A DNA stretch of 62,309 nt, from the NCBI RefSeq assembly GCF_028548455.1, contig NZ_JAQQLF010000026.1:1-62309 (forward strand), in the 5' to 3' direction. Positions 45,925-57,172 of this stretch are shown piece by piece. The first letter of the stretch is position 1; the number at the start of each line of letters is the position of its first letter. The notes under the pieces were generated by a model. The model searched no databases and was not told the origin of the DNA. It saw only the letters and a list, made by a program, of their open reading frames with translations. The stretch comes from Vogesella aquatica. GTDB lineage: Bacteria; Pseudomonadota; Gammaproteobacteria; Burkholderiales; Chromobacteriaceae. Both the position numbers and the translations under genes were made by a program.

Positions 45925-46964
45925 GGTTGTGGATCCTTATTGTCTTGCGCTTGTTGCAGCGCTTTTTCAAGTTGTTTGACACGGGTAACCAGCTCGCCCA
46001 GGTGCCGCAGATGTGCCGCATTGGCCAGCCACTCTTTGTGGGTGGCCATCGGGTACACCGCGGTATAGGCATCGGCCTGGCGGATGGATTTGGAAATCAG
46101 GGTGCCGGCACCCACGTGGGTACCGTCGGCAATATCCAGGTGGCCAATGATGCGCGCAGCGCCGCCAATGGTGCAGCGCGCGCCGATCTTGGTGCTGCCG
46201 GCAACGGCAGCGCAGCCGGCCATGGCGGTATGCGCGCCCACTTGTACGTTGTGCGCCAGCTGGATCTGGTTATCCAGCTTCACGCCTTCGCCAATAATGG
46301 TGTCTTTCAGCGCGCCACGGTCGATGGTGGTATTGGCGCCGACTTCGACATCGTCGCCAATAACTACCACGCCGGTTTGCGGAATCTTGAACCAGCGGTC
46401 GGTATTCCACGCCAGGCCGAAACCGTCGGCACCGATCACGGCGCCGGCGTGCAGGATGACGCGACTGCCCAGGCGGCAGCCGTGGTAGATGCTGACATTG
46501 GGGTAGATCAGCGCATCATCGCCAATGGTCACGTTATCGCCGATCACCACGCCGGGGTGGATGACACAGCGTTCGCCAATGGTGACATGGCGGCCGATAC
46601 TGACCATCTCGCGGACCTCGGTGCTGGCCGCAATCACACTGCCCTCACCCACCACGGCGCGCGGATGCACACCGGGAACGGCAGCAGGCTGAGGATTCAG
46701 TAGCGTGGCCACCCGCGCAAAATACAGGTACGGATCAGCCGCCAGAATCAGGCTGCGGCCAACCTTGCTGGCGGCCTCTTCCAGCGCCGGCTTGACGATG
46801 ACCGCCCCAGCGGCGGTGCTATCAAGCTGGCTGCGGTATTTCGGGTTGGCCAGAAAGGTGATCTGGCCGGCACCCGCCTCTTCCATGGAAGCCAGGCGGT
46901 CGATATCGCGGTCTTCGCCGCGCAGCTCACCGCCCAGGGCGGCCACAATGTGGGATAGTTTCAT
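45921..46964 (-). CDS. lpxD: UDP-3-O-acylglucosamine N-acyltransferase
   Basis: A 347-residue acyltransferase for the third step of lipid A synthesis. Start [18 protein letters not shown] (46964). An N-terminal uridine-binding domain is followed by hexapeptide repeats ([22 protein letters not shown]; catalytic histidine in [17 protein letters not shown]) and a C-terminal coiled coil. It contains a full repeat copy read as KVGR. Confidence 0.97.
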   Translation of the reverse strand: MKLSHIVAALGGELRGEDRDIDRLASMEEAGAGQITFLANPKYRSQLDSTAAGAVIVKPALEEAASKVGRSLILAADPYLYFARVATLLNPQPAAVPGVHPRAVVGEGSVIAASTEVREMVSIGRHVTIGERCVIHPGVVIGDNVTIGDDALIYPNVSIYHGCRLGSRVILHAGAVIGADGFGLAWNTDRWFKIPQTGVVVIGDDVEVGANTTIDRGALKDTIIGEGVKLDNQIQLAHNVQVGAHTAMAGCAAVAGSTKIGARCTIGGAARIIGHLDIADGTHVGAGTLISKSIRQADAYTAVYPMATHKEWLANAAHLRHLGELVTRVKQLEKALQQAQDNKDPQP

Positions 46965-47027
46965 GGGTTCTAGCAATGACGAAGCCGACTTGGCGTCGGC
47001 TTCGAGTGTTGTAAGAAGCCTTGCGGC

Positions 47028-47516
47028 CTACTTTTCCAGCTCTTTCAGCACCTTGGGCGTAATGTCCATTTTGCCACTGACGTACACCACGTCCTGCAGG
47101 ATCAGGTCGAACTGTTCACGCTCGGCCAGCTGTTTGATCACGCGGTTGGCACGCTCCTGCACTGCGGCAAACTCTTCGTTGCGGCGCTGGTTCAGGTCTT
47201 CGCGGAAATCGCGCGACTTGGCCTGGTACTCACGATCTACCGACGCCAGCTCGCGCTCCATGGCACGGCGCTCGCTGTCGCTCGGTTTGCCTTTGGCCAG
47301 CTGTAATTCTAGCTCTTTGCCACGCGCCGCCAGTTTCTTCAGCTCTGCTTCACGGCTGGCGAACTCGCGCTCCAGTTTTTTCTGCGCGTTGAGCGCAGGT
47401 GCAGCCTCGCGGTACACGCGCTCGGTATTAACGTAGCCGATTTTCATCTCGGCCGCGGTCGTAAAGGTCGTCGCCAGTAGCAATGGCAGTACCGGCAGCA
47501 AGCGTTTGAATGGCAT
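47028..47516 (-). CDS. skp: Periplasmic chaperone Skp (OmpH)
   Basis: A 162-residue periplasmic holdase for outer-membrane proteins. It has an N-terminal signal peptide (MPFKRLLPVLPLLLATTFTTAA) and then a small trimerisation core and long charged helices (about 45-125). It lies between bamA and lpxD as usual. Confidence 0.95.
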   Translation of the reverse strand: MPFKRLLPVLPLLLATTFTTAAEMKIGYVNTERVYREAAPALNAQKKLEREFASREAELKKLAARGKELELQLAKGKPSDSERRAMERELASVDREYQAKSRDFREDLNQRRNEEFAAVQERANRVIKQLAEREQFDLILQDVVYVSGKMDITPKVLKELEK

Positions 47517-47525
47517 GCAAACTCC

Positions 47526-49811
47526 TTAGAACACTTGGCCAATCGTAAACTGGAAGCGCTGCAACTGATCGCCGCTCTGCTTTTTCAGCGGAATGGCGTA
47601 GCTGAACTTGAGCGGGCCGATAGGTGACAACCAAGTCAGCGCCAGACCGGACGAATAGCGCAAGCCATCCGATGCACTAACCGATGTCTCTTTCGGGTCC
47701 CACAAAGTACCGGCATCCAGGAACAGGCTGGTACGCAGGCTGCGGTTATCACGCATGCCAGGGAACGGGAACAGCAGCTCCAGCGAGCTGGTGACCTTGC
47801 GCGTACCGCCCAGCGCATCGCCATTGGTATCCAGCGGGCCCATGCTGCCATTTTCATAGCCACGCACCGAGCCCAAGCCGCCCAGATAATAGTTCTGGAA
47901 GAACGGCAGACGCTTGGTTTTGCCATAGCCATTGGCGTAACCCACCTCACCGCTGGCAGCCAGGGTAAAGTTTTTCGATAGTGGCCAGAACCAAGCCTGG
48001 TTATGCGACATGCGATAGTACTGGATATCACCACCTGGCATGCCTGCGTCCAGATAGACACCCATGCTGTAACCGCGGGTAGGCCACAGGGCACTATCGC
48101 GAGTATCGCGCGACCAGCCGGCCGACGACAGTAGCGTTGCGTTGGACTTGCCGTACTGGCTGACAAAGTCCTTGTAACGCTGCGGGCTGTCGCTGTACAG
48201 CGTGATGGCGGTGTTTTCCGCGCCAAAGCTGTAATTGATGCGGTCAAACTCGGTTACCGGTACACCAAAGCGCACTGCCGCACCCGTGGTGCTGGTCTTG
48301 TACTTGTTGGTGTCAGTCGCCGACGGGTTATACACGCGGCGATACAGGTCATAGCCCACGCTGACACCATCCACCGTGTAATACGGGTCGGTGAACGAGA
48401 TGGTGGAGTTCTTGGTGGTTTTACCGTTGGAGAAGCTGAACGACAAAGACTTGCCCGACCCCAGTACGTTGGCTTGCGACACCGAGGCACTCAGCTGCAG
48501 GCCATCACCCTGGGCGTAGCCGATACCGGCATTGATCGAGCCAGTGGCGCGCTCTTTGACCACTACATTCATATCCACCTGGTCTGCGGTATCCACCACA
48601 GCCGGAGTTTCAATATTGACGGTTTCAAAATAGCCCAGCAGTTCTAGGCGCTCCTTGCTACGCTTGATCGCGGCACCGTTGTACTGTGCGCTTTCCAGCT
48701 GGCGTAGCTCGCGACGAATCACTTCGTCGCGGGTGCGGGTATTGCCTGCAATATTCACGCGGCGCACCGTGGTCAGGCGACCCGGATCGACAAAGAAAGT
48801 CAGCGCTACCGTGCTTTTGTCTTTGTCGATTTCGGGCACCGGGTTTACGCTGACAAAGGCGTAACCATCGGCCTCCAGCCGCTCGGTGAGCGCCGTAATC
48901 GAGTTGTTGATTTCTTCGCGGTTGAACAGCGCACCCGATTTGACAGTAATCAGCTTGCGTAGATCAGCCTCTGGTACGCGCAGGTCTCCGGCCAGGCGGA
49001 TGTCGGAAATCTTGTACTGCTTGCCCTCGGACAGGTTGGCCGTAACGTACATGTCCTGCTTGTCGGCGCTGATAGCCACCTGCGTGGACTCGATATTGAA
49101 CTCGGCGTAGCCCTGATTCAGATAGTAGGCACGCAGTTTTTCCAGGTCAGCCGACAACTGCTGGCGCGAGTAGCGGTCCGAACGCGACAGCCAGGTCATG
49201 AAGCCGGATGGCGTCAGCGACATTTCGTCCAGCAGGGTATCTTCATCAAAGGCGCGGCTACCCACAATGCGGATATCCTTGATCTTGGCAGTAACGCCTT
49301 CCACGATATCCAGCGTCACGGCCACACGGTTACGTTCCAGGCGGGTGATCTGCGTCTGGATCTCGGCCGAATACTTGCCTTTGCTGAAGTACTGTCGCTT
49401 GAGCTCTTGCACCGCCTGATCCAGCAGGCCTTGGTCGAAGATGCGCGATTCAGCCAGGCCGTTATCTTTCATGGCCTTGATCAACTGCTCTTTCGGGAAC
49501 TCCTTGCTGCCGTTGACCTGCAGCTGGGCAATCACCGGGCGCTCGCTCACTGCCAGCACCAGCACATCACCGTCGGACTCCACTCGAACGTCGTTAAAGA
49601 AGCCGGTAGCAAACAGGGCCTTGATGGCCTCTGCTGCGCGCTGCTGGGTGAAGGTATCACCCACTTTCAGCGGCAGATAGTTGAAGACGGTACCCGGCTC
49701 GGTACGCTGCAGGCCTTCAACACGAATATCCTTGATAACAAAACTGTCCGCGGCCCAGGCCGGGGACAAGAAGGCAGCGGCAACAGCGGCTGCAAGAAAG
49801 CGTTTGTTCAT
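47526..49811 (-). CDS. bamA: Outer membrane assembly factor BamA
   Basis: A 761-residue essential insertase for beta-barrel proteins. Start MNKRFLAAAVAAAFLSPAWA (signal peptide). Five POTRA domains fill residues 22-420 or so, then a 16-strand barrel with the L6 motif region VRGYENGSMGPLDTNGDALGGTRK and the C-terminal phenylalanine signature QRFQFTIGQVF. It follows rseP and precedes skp. Confidence 0.98.
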   Translation of the reverse strand: MNKRFLAAAVAAAFLSPAWAADSFVIKDIRVEGLQRTEPGTVFNYLPLKVGDTFTQQRAAEAIKALFATGFFNDVRVESDGDVLVLAVSERPVIAQLQVNGSKEFPKEQLIKAMKDNGLAESRIFDQGLLDQAVQELKRQYFSKGKYSAEIQTQITRLERNRVAVTLDIVEGVTAKIKDIRIVGSRAFDEDTLLDEMSLTPSGFMTWLSRSDRYSRQQLSADLEKLRAYYLNQGYAEFNIESTQVAISADKQDMYVTANLSEGKQYKISDIRLAGDLRVPEADLRKLITVKSGALFNREEINNSITALTERLEADGYAFVSVNPVPEIDKDKSTVALTFFVDPGRLTTVRRVNIAGNTRTRDEVIRRELRQLESAQYNGAAIKRSKERLELLGYFETVNIETPAVVDTADQVDMNVVVKERATGSINAGIGYAQGDGLQLSASVSQANVLGSGKSLSFSFSNGKTTKNSTISFTDPYYTVDGVSVGYDLYRRVYNPSATDTNKYKTSTTGAAVRFGVPVTEFDRINYSFGAENTAITLYSDSPQRYKDFVSQYGKSNATLLSSAGWSRDTRDSALWPTRGYSMGVYLDAGMPGGDIQYYRMSHNQAWFWPLSKNFTLAASGEVGYANGYGKTKRLPFFQNYYLGGLGSVRGYENGSMGPLDTNGDALGGTRKVTSSLELLFPFPGMRDNRSLRTSLFLDAGTLWDPKETSVSASDGLRYSSGLALTWLSPIGPLKFSYAIPLKKQSGDQLQRFQFTIGQVF

Positions 49812-49824
49812 AGTTGTTATGATC

Positions 49825-51162
49825 CTAGCCGGCCAGCAACCGGGCGAAGTCATTAAACAAGGCCAGCATCATGACTGTCAGAATGAAAGCCATCCCCAGA
49901 CGCTGACCGACTTCGTACACGCGATCGGGAAGCGGTCGCCCCCGAATCAGTTCTGCCACATGATACAGCAAGTGCCCGCCATCCAGCACTGGCACGGGTA
50001 GCAGATTGAATACCCCAAGACTGACACTGATCAGCGCCATGAATTCCAGCAAGGCAATCACACCCAGATCGGCGCTCTTTCCTGCATATTCGGCAATGGT
50101 GAGCGGGCCGCTCAAGGCGTCCAGCGACACCCCGCCGGTCAGCATGGCTGCCAGCGTACCCAGCGTACTGCCGCATAGATCCAGCGTGCGCGCCAGCGCA
50201 GCCGGAATGGCTTCGCCGGCCGGCACCTGCACGCGCTGCTGCAAGCTGGCCAGCCAGGCCTCGTCCAGCGCCGGCGCAGCGCCAATGCGGCCAACCTTCA
50301 CGCCATCCTGCTCAATACTATCGGGGCGCAGTGGCAGCTGCAGCAGCCTGCCCGCACGCTGCACCGTCAGGTCAAACTGTTCGCCCGGGTGATTATGCAC
50401 CCACAGCACCCATGCTTCCCAGCTTGCGACCGGCTTGCCCGCCGCCGCCATCAGCTTGTCGCCTGGCTGCAGGCCGGCGCGTGCCGCAGCACCACCCGGC
50501 AAGATGGCACCGATTTGCGGCAAATAACGCGCAGGCATCACGCCTAGCTTGCCCATGGTGGCCTGGTCGAATTTTTCCAGCCCGAACGCCGGCAAGTCCA
50601 GACGGGCTACCAGCGGCTGCCCTGCCCGCTGCAGGCCCAGCGCCAGCTGGCGATCATTGACGATCGCCATGCCCATCGCCTGGCGCGCCTCGGCCCAGTC
50701 GGCTACGGGGCTGCCATTCACACTGACAATACGGTCACCCGCACGCACACCGGCCGCAGCGGCAGCAGTTTGAGCCGCCACAGTACCAACCAGCGGCTGC
50801 AAGCGCGTTTGCTCGCCGCTCATGGTGATGGAAAAAAGCAGCACCGCCAGCAGCAAGTTGGCCACAGGGCCGGCCAGTACGATGATCATGCGCTGCCACA
50901 CCGGGCGCTGGTTAAAGGCACGGTGGCGATCCCGGCTTTCAACCGGCGCTTCGCGCTCGTCCAGCATGCGTACATAGCCGCCCAGCGGTATCCACGCCAG
51001 GCGCCATTCGGTATCCCCCACGGTACGGGCATAGATGGTTTTGCCAAAGCCGATGGAAAAGGTCAGCACTTTCACGCCACACAGGCGCGCGGCCAGGAAA
51101 TGGCCAAACTCGTGAAAGGTGACCAGCACGCCAATCACCAGCAGAAAAGCCAGGATGGTCAT
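49825..51162 (-). CDS. rseP: Site-2 zinc metalloprotease RseP
   Basis: A 445-residue inner-membrane protease that cuts anti-sigma factors in the envelope-stress response. The zinc site HEFGH is at residues 17-21; two PDZ domains lie at about 105-180 and 200-285; the second metal ligand is in [15 protein letters not shown] near 385; membrane helices are at both ends. Its ATG overlaps the dxr stop by four bases. A full repeat copy lies in the second PDZ region. Confidence 0.97.
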   Translation of the reverse strand: MTILAFLLVIGVLVTFHEFGHFLAARLCGVKVLTFSIGFGKTIYARTVGDTEWRLAWIPLGGYVRMLDEREAPVESRDRHRAFNQRPVWQRMIIVLAGPVANLLLAVLLFSITMSGEQTRLQPLVGTVAAQTAAAAAGVRAGDRIVSVNGSPVADWAEARQAMGMAIVNDRQLALGLQRAGQPLVARLDLPAFGLEKFDQATMGKLGVMPARYLPQIGAILPGGAAARAGLQPGDKLMAAAGKPVASWEAWVLWVHNHPGEQFDLTVQRAGRLLQLPLRPDSIEQDGVKVGRIGAAPALDEAWLASLQQRVQVPAGEAIPAALARTLDLCGSTLGTLAAMLTGGVSLDALSGPLTIAEYAGKSADLGVIALLEFMALISVSLGVFNLLPVPVLDGGHLLYHVAELIRGRPLPDRVYEVGQRLGMAFILTVMMLALFNDFARLLAG

Positions 51163-52337
51163 GCCGGCACCCAGCCACTCACCAGCGCCCGCGCGGCAGC
51201 GTCTTTGGCCAGCAGGCAGTCCAGATCGCTGCTGAGCGACAAGTCGCTATGCGACAGCGCACGCTCGATCAGCTGCGGTATCTGCAGGAATCCGATGCGC
51301 CCGGCCAGAAAGCTGGCGACTGCCACCTCGTTGGCCGCATTCATCACGGCGGAGGCATCGCCACCTGCTTTCAGGCAGTCGAATGCCAGCTTCAGGCAGG
51401 GAAAACGCTGCAGGTCGGGCGCTTCGAAAGTCAGCGCGCCCATGGTCAGGAAGTCCAGCGCTTGCACTGGCGCCGCAATACGCTGCGGCCAGGCCATGGC
51501 GTAGGCGATGGGCGTACGCATATCGGGCGAGCCCAGCTGCGCCAGAATGCTGCCATCGTGGTAGCGCACCATGGAGTGAATAACACTCTGCGGGTGGACG
51601 ACCACCTTGATTTGCTCGGCTGGCGTATTGAATAGCCAGTGCGCCTCGATTACCTCCAGCCCCTTGTTCATCAGGCTGGCGGAATCTACCGAAATCTTGC
51701 GCCCCATCACCCAGTTCGGATGCTTGCAGGCATCCTCAGCGGTAACGTGCTGTAGCTGTTCCAGCGTATGGTGGCGGAAGGGCCCACCCGAGGCAGTCAG
51801 AATCAACTCGACTACGCCGGCCGCGGCAAGATCGCCATCAAAACCGGCAGGCAGCGCCTGGAACAGGGCGTTGTGCTCGCTATCGACAGGCAATAGCGTG
51901 GCACCACTCTCGCGCACTGCATGCATGAACAGATCGCCGGCCACCACTAGCGACTCTTTATTCGCCAGCAGAATCCGCTTGCCCGCCCGCGCTGCCGCCA
52001 GGGTTGGCCGCAAGCCTGCGGCGCCGACGATAGCGGCCATTACCATATCAACTTCGCTGGCAGTAGATACCTCCGCCAGCGCAGCCTCGCCTTGCAATAC
52101 CTGGGTATCACTACCCGCCTCGGCCAGCAGCTTACGCAGGCGCGAAGCCGCTTGCGGGTCGATCAGCACCGCGTAGCGCGGCTTGTGCTGCAAACATTGG
52201 GCGAACAGTTTGTCGACCTGGCTGTGTGCTGCCAGGGCAAAAACACGGTAGCGCTGCGGGTGCATGGCCACCACGTCCAGCGTGTTGGTACCTATGCTGC
52301 CGGTAGCGCCCAGTACGGTTATCAGTTGAATAGTCAT
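51159..52337 (-). CDS. dxr: 1-deoxy-D-xylulose 5-phosphate reductoisomerase
   Basis: A 392-residue NADPH enzyme of the MEP isoprenoid pathway. Start [23 protein letters not shown] (52337). Other blocks: [67 protein letters not shown] and [34 protein letters not shown]. Intact. It feeds undecaprenyl synthesis by the neighbouring uppS. Confidence 0.97.
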   Translation of the reverse strand: MTIQLITVLGATGSIGTNTLDVVAMHPQRYRVFALAAHSQVDKLFAQCLQHKPRYAVLIDPQAASRLRKLLAEAGSDTQVLQGEAALAEVSTASEVDMVMAAIVGAAGLRPTLAAARAGKRILLANKESLVVAGDLFMHAVRESGATLLPVDSEHNALFQALPAGFDGDLAAAGVVELILTASGGPFRHHTLEQLQHVTAEDACKHPNWVMGRKISVDSASLMNKGLEVIEAHWLFNTPAEQIKVVVHPQSVIHSMVRYHDGSILAQLGSPDMRTPIAYAMAWPQRIAAPVQALDFLTMGALTFEAPDLQRFPCLKLAFDCLKAGGDASAVMNAANEVAVASFLAGRIGFLQIPQLIERALSHSDLSLSSDLDCLLAKDAAARALVSGWVPA

Positions 52338-52344
52338 GCAGTAC

Positions 52345-53148
52345 TCATGCAAGCAGCAAACGTAGCGCGTGCGATACGGCCAGAACGGCAATCAGGCTGT
52401 CAATGCGGTCATAAACGCCGCCGTGGCCCGGTAGCAGGCTACTGCTATCCTTGATGCCCGCACTACGCTTGAACCAGGATTCCAGCAAATCGCCCACCAC
52501 GCTCACCGCAGTCAGGCCCATGGCCAGTGGCAGCAGCAGCACCAGCGGAAGGGGGATATTCAGCCAGCCCAGGTCATTCACGAACCAGACATAGGCAGCC
52601 ACCCCCACCACCGCACCGGCGACACCTTCCCAGCTTTTACCAGGGCTGATAGCGGGTGCCAGCTTATGTTTGCCAAAGGTTTTACCGGCAAAATATGCCG
52701 CCACATCGGCCACCCATACCAAGCCCATCACCGCCAGCAGCTGCTTGCCGCTGATGGCCGAGTTATCGGGATGCCAGGCCAGAAAGGCAAACCAGGCCGG
52801 AAACATCAGCAACATACCCAGCAGCATGGCCGGCACTCCGCCAGGGATAGACCAGCGTTTGCGCAGCCACATCGGTGCCAAAACCAGCCATACCAGCAGC
52901 GAAGCGCTCATCACCAGCGCGCTTGGCATATAAGCTACCCACCAGGCCGCCGCCGCCAGTGCGGTACACACGGCCAGATAACCCCATTGCAGCAGGCCGG
53001 CAATACGCGCCATGCGGCTGTATTCCCATAGCGCCAAGCCGATAATCAGCCAGGAAAAAGCGGCCCAGACATGGGGAGGAAAGAAAAACAGCGCCGCCAG
53101 CATCAAGGGAAGCAGGACGAGCGCCGTGAGAATACGCGTTTTCAGCAT
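52345..53148 (-). CDS. cdsA: Phosphatidate cytidylyltransferase
   Basis: A 267-residue membrane enzyme making CDP-diacylglycerol. About seven or eight hydrophobic helices; the family signature [36 protein letters not shown] is at 210-245. It is four bases after uppS in the operon. Confidence 0.96.
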   Translation of the reverse strand: MLKTRILTALVLLPLMLAALFFFPPHVWAAFSWLIIGLALWEYSRMARIAGLLQWGYLAVCTALAAAAWWVAYMPSALVMSASLLVWLVLAPMWLRKRWSIPGGVPAMLLGMLLMFPAWFAFLAWHPDNSAISGKQLLAVMGLVWVADVAAYFAGKTFGKHKLAPAISPGKSWEGVAGAVVGVAAYVWFVNDLGWLNIPLPLVLLLPLAMGLTAVSVVGDLLESWFKRSAGIKDSSSLLPGHGGVYDRIDSLIAVLAVSHALRLLLA

Positions 53149-53151
53149 GAA

Positions 53152-53901
53152 TTAGCCTCGGCGTTGCGCTTCAGGCAGCTGTTCACTGGTGCGGCCAAAA
53201 CGGCGTTCGCGCGCATGAAAAGACGCCAGCGCGCCGTCTAGTGCCTTGCGGTCGAAGTCGGGCCACAGCAGCTCGGTAAAGTACAGCTCGCTATACGCCA
53301 GCTGCCATAGCAGGAAGTTGCTGATACGCTGCTCGCCACCGGTGCGGATAAACAGGTCTGGCTCGGGCGCATAGGCGGTAGACAGATTGGCTGCCAGTGC
53401 GGCCTCGTCTATCTGCGTTACCCCCTGCGCCTGCAAGCGGGCTACCGCTTGCAAGACATCCCAGCGCCCGCCGTAGTCCGCGGCCACCGTCAGCGTCAGG
53501 CCAGTGTTGGCCGCAGTCAGGCCCTCGGCCGCGTCGATACGCGCCAGAATGGCACTGGAAAAACGCTCGCGCGAACCAATGACCTTCAGGCGGATATTTT
53601 TGCGGTGCAGACGCTGGACTTCGCGCTCCAGCGCCACAAAAAACAGCTCCATCAGGAAGGAGACTTCCTCTTCCGGCCGGCGCCAGTTTTCAGTGGAGAA
53701 TGCAAACAGGGTCAGAAACTCCACCCCCAGATCGCTGCAGGCCTTGACTGTGTCACGCACGGCATCCAGGCCACGCTTGTGCCCGGCTACGCGCGGCAGA
53801 AAGCGCTTTTTGGCCCAGCGCCCGTTGCCATCCATGATGATGGCGATATGCCGAGGCACCGCAGGTGCCTCGGGCACATCTTGAGTAGAACTTGCAAACA
53901 A
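53152..53901 (-). CDS. uppS: Undecaprenyl diphosphate synthase
   Basis: A 249-residue cis-prenyltransferase for the cell-wall carrier lipid. It has [11 protein letters not shown] with the catalytic Asp24, [13 protein letters not shown] and [25 protein letters not shown]. The start is read as TTG (53901) with AAGGGG before it; the next in-frame start is a GTG inside the N-terminus, so the exact start is uncertain by a few residues. Confidence 0.95.
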   Translation of the reverse strand: MFASSTQDVPEAPAVPRHIAIIMDGNGRWAKKRFLPRVAGHKRGLDAVRDTVKACSDLGVEFLTLFAFSTENWRRPEEEVSFLMELFFVALEREVQRLHRKNIRLKVIGSRERFSSAILARIDAAEGLTAANTGLTLTVAADYGGRWDVLQAVARLQAQGVTQIDEAALAANLSTAYAPEPDLFIRTGGEQRISNFLLWQLAYSELYFTELLWPDFDRKALDGALASFHARERRFGRTSEQLPEAQRRG

Positions 53902-53911
53902 GGGCTACCCC

Positions 53912-54469
53912 TTATACGGCCAGCAGTTCAGCTTCTTTGGTAGCAAGCGCTTTATCGACTTCGGCAATGTACTTGTCGGTCAGCTTCTGGATATCGTCCT
54001 GGCCGCGGCGTTCTTCGTCCTCGGTGATATCTTTATCTTTCAGCAGGTTCTTGAAGTCGTTGTTGGCATCGCGGCGTACATTGCGTACAGCCACGCGTGC
54101 ACCTTCAGCTTCGGCACGTACCACCTTGATCAGGTCGCGGCGACGCTCTTCGGTCAGCGCCGGCATCGGCACGCGGATCAGCTCGCCCATGGAGGACGGG
54201 TTCAGGCCCAGATCGCTATCGCGGATCGCTTTTTCGATCTTGGCAACCATGCTCTTTTCCCAGGCTTGCACACCCAGGGTACGTGCATCGATGTTGGTAA
54301 CGTTGGCCACCTGATTTACCGGCACGTCGCTACCGTAGTAGTCCACCATAACGTGGTCCAACAGGCCGGCGTGTGCGCGACCGGTGCGCACTTTGGCCAG
54401 ATCGGTCTTGAAGGTTTCGAGCGTTTTTTGCATTTTGTGCTCGGCCGACTTCTTCACGTCATTGATCAT
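53912..54469 (-). CDS. frr: Ribosome recycling factor
   Basis: A 185-residue two-domain factor that splits post-termination ribosomes. Start [32 protein letters not shown], with the conserved [21 protein letters not shown] and [13 protein letters not shown]. It follows pyrH after a partial terminator. Confidence 0.98.
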   Translation of the reverse strand: MINDVKKSAEHKMQKTLETFKTDLAKVRTGRAHAGLLDHVMVDYYGSDVPVNQVANVTNIDARTLGVQAWEKSMVAKIEKAIRDSDLGLNPSSMGELIRVPMPALTEERRRDLIKVVRAEAEGARVAVRNVRRDANNDFKNLLKDKDITEDEERRGQDDIQKLTDKYIAEVDKALATKEAELLAV

Positions 54470-54498
54470 GATTACTCCCGTTGTCTTTCTGAAAAACA

Positions 54499-54530
54499 AG
54501 GCGGAAAGCGGCTCTGCGCCGTTTCCGCCT
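54499..54530 (-). terminator. Hairpin between pyrH and frr
   Basis: AGGCGGAAA pairs with TTTCCGCCT over an inner GC stem; on the minus strand TTGTTTTTC follows. It likely attenuates pyrH readthrough into frr. Confidence 0.7.
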
Positions 54531-54547
54531 ATGAGGATTCGTTAAAA

Positions 54548-55267
54548 TCAGCAGTGTACCAGCGTGCCTTCATCTTCGCCAAGCACCACGCGGGTCAGCG
54601 CGCCTTGCTTGAAGATGCTGAATACCTTGATATTCAGCTGCTGGTCACGGCACAGGGCAAAGGCAGTCGCGTCCATGACTTTCAGGTTGCGCGAGATGGC
54701 TTCGTCAAACGTCAGGGTCTGGTAGCGTACGGCGTCCGGGTTCTTTTTCGGATCGTCGGTGTAGACACCGTCCACCTTGGTAGCTTTCAGCATGATGTCC
54801 ACGTTCATTTCCATGCCACGCAGGGCTGCTGCGGTGTCGGTGGTAAAGAACGGGTTGCCGGTACCTGCGGCAAAGATCACGACCTTGCCCTCTTCCAGGT
54901 ACTGCATGGCCTTGCCACGCACGTACGGCTCGGCAATCTGCTGCATGGTCAGTGCCGACTGCACACGGGCAATCAGGCCAGCCTTGGTCATGGCGTCTTT
55001 CAGTGCCAGTGCATTCATTACAGTGGCCATCATGCCCATGTAATCTGCCGTGGCACGATCCATGCCGGCTGCTGCAGGTGCTACGCCGCGGAAAATGTTA
55101 CCGCCACCAATCACGATACCTACTTGCACACCCAGGTCAACGACCTCCTTGATCTGGCCAACGATCTGCTGGATGGTGTTGCGGTTAATCCCGTAGCTGT
55201 CATCACCCATCAGGGCTTCACCGGAAAGTTTCAGCAGAATGCGTTTATAGGCGGGGGATTGGCTCAT
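54548..55267 (-). CDS. pyrH: Uridylate kinase
   Basis: A 239-residue hexameric UMP kinase. Start [21 protein letters not shown], with the nucleotide loop [25 protein letters not shown], and the ATP-binding [19 protein letters not shown]. Downstream of tsf, upstream of frr. Confidence 0.98.
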   Translation of the reverse strand: MSQSPAYKRILLKLSGEALMGDDSYGINRNTIQQIVGQIKEVVDLGVQVGIVIGGGNIFRGVAPAAAGMDRATADYMGMMATVMNALALKDAMTKAGLIARVQSALTMQQIAEPYVRGKAMQYLEEGKVVIFAAGTGNPFFTTDTAAALRGMEMNVDIMLKATKVDGVYTDDPKKNPDAVRYQTLTFDEAISRNLKVMDATAFALCRDQQLNIKVFSIFKQGALTRVVLGEDEGTLVHC

Positions 55268-55309
55268 GATTACCTCTGGCATGCGGTTGGAGTTTCTTTA
55301 ATTTGCGAA

Positions 55310-55336
55310 ACGGCACCCTGTTTTGCAGGGTGCCGT
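55310..55336 (-). terminator. Hairpin between tsf and pyrH
   Basis: ACGGCACCCTG-ttttg-CAGGGTGCCGT, eleven perfect pairs, with only TTT after it on the minus strand; a partial terminator. Confidence 0.65.
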
Positions 55337-55361
55337 TGATTCGATCAGCTTAAGCTAGCGA

Positions 55362-56228
55362 TCAGAGCTTGGCAGCAGCAGCAACCTCTGCAGCGTAGTC
55401 AACCACTTTCTTCTCGATGCCTTCGCCCACAACAAACATGGCGAATGCTTTAACGGAAGCGCCTTTTTCGGCCAGCAGTTTTTCTACGGTGATGTCTGGG
55501 TTCTTGACGAACTGCTGACCCAGCAGGGTCACTTCAGCCAGGAACTTGTTCACGCGGCCTTCAACCATTTTAGCAACGATATCAGCCGGCTTGCCGGATT
55601 CGGCAGCCTGTGCGGTGTAGATCTTGCGCTCTTGCTCCAGAGTGTCGGCAGACACTTCGGCTTTGGATACGCAGATAGGTTTGGAGGCGGCAACGTGCAT
55701 GGCCACATCTTTACCGATTTGCTCTTCACCTTTGAAGTCAACGATAACGCCGATCTTCGCGCCGTGCAGGTAGGTAGCGATGGCACCGTCGGTTTCGTAA
55801 CGTACGAAACGGCGGATGGTCATGTTCTCGCCCAGCTTGGCGATGGCAGCCTTGCGGATGTCTTCTACGGACTGGCCGTCGATCACAACAGCGGACAGGG
55901 CTTCAACATCGGCAGGATTGGCTTCTACCACAGCTTGAGCAGCAGCAGTGACCAGCGCGATGAAAGTAGGATCTTTGGCAACGAAGTCGGTCTCGCAGTT
56001 CACTTCAACCAGGGCGCCAACGCCACCAGCTACGAAAGAACCGATGATACCTTCAGCGGCTACACGGCCAGCCATTTTGGAGGCTTTGGCACCGGACTTG
56101 ATACGCAGGATTTCTTCTGCTTTTGCCAGGTCGCCGTCAGCTTCTACCAGTGCTTTTTTGCACTCCATCATGCCCAGACCGGTCGCATTGCGCAGGTCGG
56201 ATACCATCTTTGCGGTGATTTCCGCCAT
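55362..56228 (-). CDS. tsf: Elongation factor Ts
   Basis: A 288-residue nucleotide exchange factor for EF-Tu. The N-terminal UBA-like domain ends with VRELR-type [23 protein letters not shown]; the core signature is [12 protein letters not shown]. Cotranscribed with rpsB through an attenuator. Confidence 0.98.
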   Translation of the reverse strand: MAEITAKMVSDLRNATGLGMMECKKALVEADGDLAKAEEILRIKSGAKASKMAGRVAAEGIIGSFVAGGVGALVEVNCETDFVAKDPTFIALVTAAAQAVVEANPADVEALSAVVIDGQSVEDIRKAAIAKLGENMTIRRFVRYETDGAIATYLHGAKIGVIVDFKGEEQIGKDVAMHVAASKPICVSKAEVSADTLEQERKIYTAQAAESGKPADIVAKMVEGRVNKFLAEVTLLGQQFVKNPDITVEKLLAEKGASVKAFAMFVVGEGIEKKVVDYAAEVAAAAKL

Positions 56229-56272
56229 GGTGAACTCCTTGAATATATTCGGATACGTTGAAACTGAGATCT

Positions 56273-56297
56273 AAAAAAAGGGGCTTTCGCCCCTTTT
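56273..56297 (-). terminator. rpsB-tsf intergenic terminator
   Basis: GGGGC-tttc-GCCCC with a following run of seven T on the minus strand; strong enough to make rpsB more abundant than tsf. Confidence 0.85.
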
Positions 56298-56301
56298 CTG
56301 C

Positions 56302-57030
56302 TTACTCGGCAGCAGCCGGTTCAGCAGCGATGATTTCCTGGATTGCCTGAGCGCGGCCTTCCAGAACAGCATCGGCGATACCGCGAGCGTACAGGCGGAT
56401 AGCGCGGCTGGAGTCATCGTTACCCGGGATAACGTAGTCGATGCCTTCCGGCGAGTTGTTGGTATCAACAACACCAATTACCGGGATACCCAGTTTTTTG
56501 GCTTCAACAACAGCACCTTTCTGGTAGCCGGTATCGATTACGAAGATCGCGTCCGGCAGACCTTTCATATCCTTGATACCGCCCAGCGAACGCTCCAGTT
56601 TTTCAACGTCGCGTTGCAGGTCCAGCAGTTCTTTCTTGTTGAAACCGGACTGATCGCCAGCTTCGAGCTGGGCACGCTTGTCTTCAAGACGCTTGATGGA
56701 CTGCTTCACGGTCTTGTAGTTGGTCAGCATGCCGCCCAGCCAGCGGTGATCCACGAACGGCGCACCTGCACGGGTGGCTTCTTCGCGGACGATCTCACGC
56801 GCCTGACGCTTGGTACCCACGAACAGAACGTTACCCTTGTTGGCAGTCAGACGACGCACATATTCCTGAGCCTGCACGAACAGCGGCAGGGTTTTTTCCA
56901 GGTTGATGATGTGAATCTTGTTGCGGCTGCCAAAGATGTACTGAGCCATCTTCGGGTTCCAGAAGCGGGTTTGGTGGCCGAAGTGTACGCCGGCCTCAAG
57001 CATTTGACGCATGGTCACATTGGTGGACAT
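56302..57030 (-). CDS. rpsB: 30S ribosomal protein S2
   Basis: A 242-residue ribosomal protein. It opens [28 protein letters not shown], with [27 protein letters not shown] and [14 protein letters not shown]. It leads the rpsB-tsf transcript and has its own promoter and a structured leader. Confidence 0.98.
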   Translation of the reverse strand: MSTNVTMRQMLEAGVHFGHQTRFWNPKMAQYIFGSRNKIHIINLEKTLPLFVQAQEYVRRLTANKGNVLFVGTKRQAREIVREEATRAGAPFVDHRWLGGMLTNYKTVKQSIKRLEDKRAQLEAGDQSGFNKKELLDLQRDVEKLERSLGGIKDMKGLPDAIFVIDTGYQKGAVVEAKKLGIPVIGVVDTNNSPEGIDYVIPGNDDSSRAIRLYARGIADAVLEGRAQAIQEIIAAEPAAAE

Positions 57031-57057
57031 TCTGAATCTCCAAAAGGGTTATGCCTC

Positions 57058-57102
57058 CATCCGTACAGACAACCCGCAAGCGGGCACCCTTTGGTACGGA
57101 TG
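57058..57102 (-). promoter_or_regulatory. Structured rpsB leader (S2-type autoregulatory candidate)
   Basis: A 9-bp outer stem (57058-57066 with 57094-57102) carries an inner CCCGC-AA-GCGGG stem at 57073-57084. It lies 28 bases before the rpsB start in the transcribed leader. In gammaproteobacteria S2 represses its own mRNA through a leader structure; the same role here is inferred. Confidence 0.55.
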
Positions 57103-57137
57103 TGCGTGATATCCCCCAAAAATTGAGGGAACTCGCA

Positions 57138-57167
57138 ATTGTAGCACTATCGAACCAAACCCTTCAA
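57138..57167 (-). promoter_or_regulatory. rpsB promoter
   Basis: On the minus strand TTGAAG (57162-57167) and TACAAT (57138-57143) are 18 apart, giving a leader of about 100 bases. Confidence 0.65.
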
Positions 57168-57172
57168 GCCAT

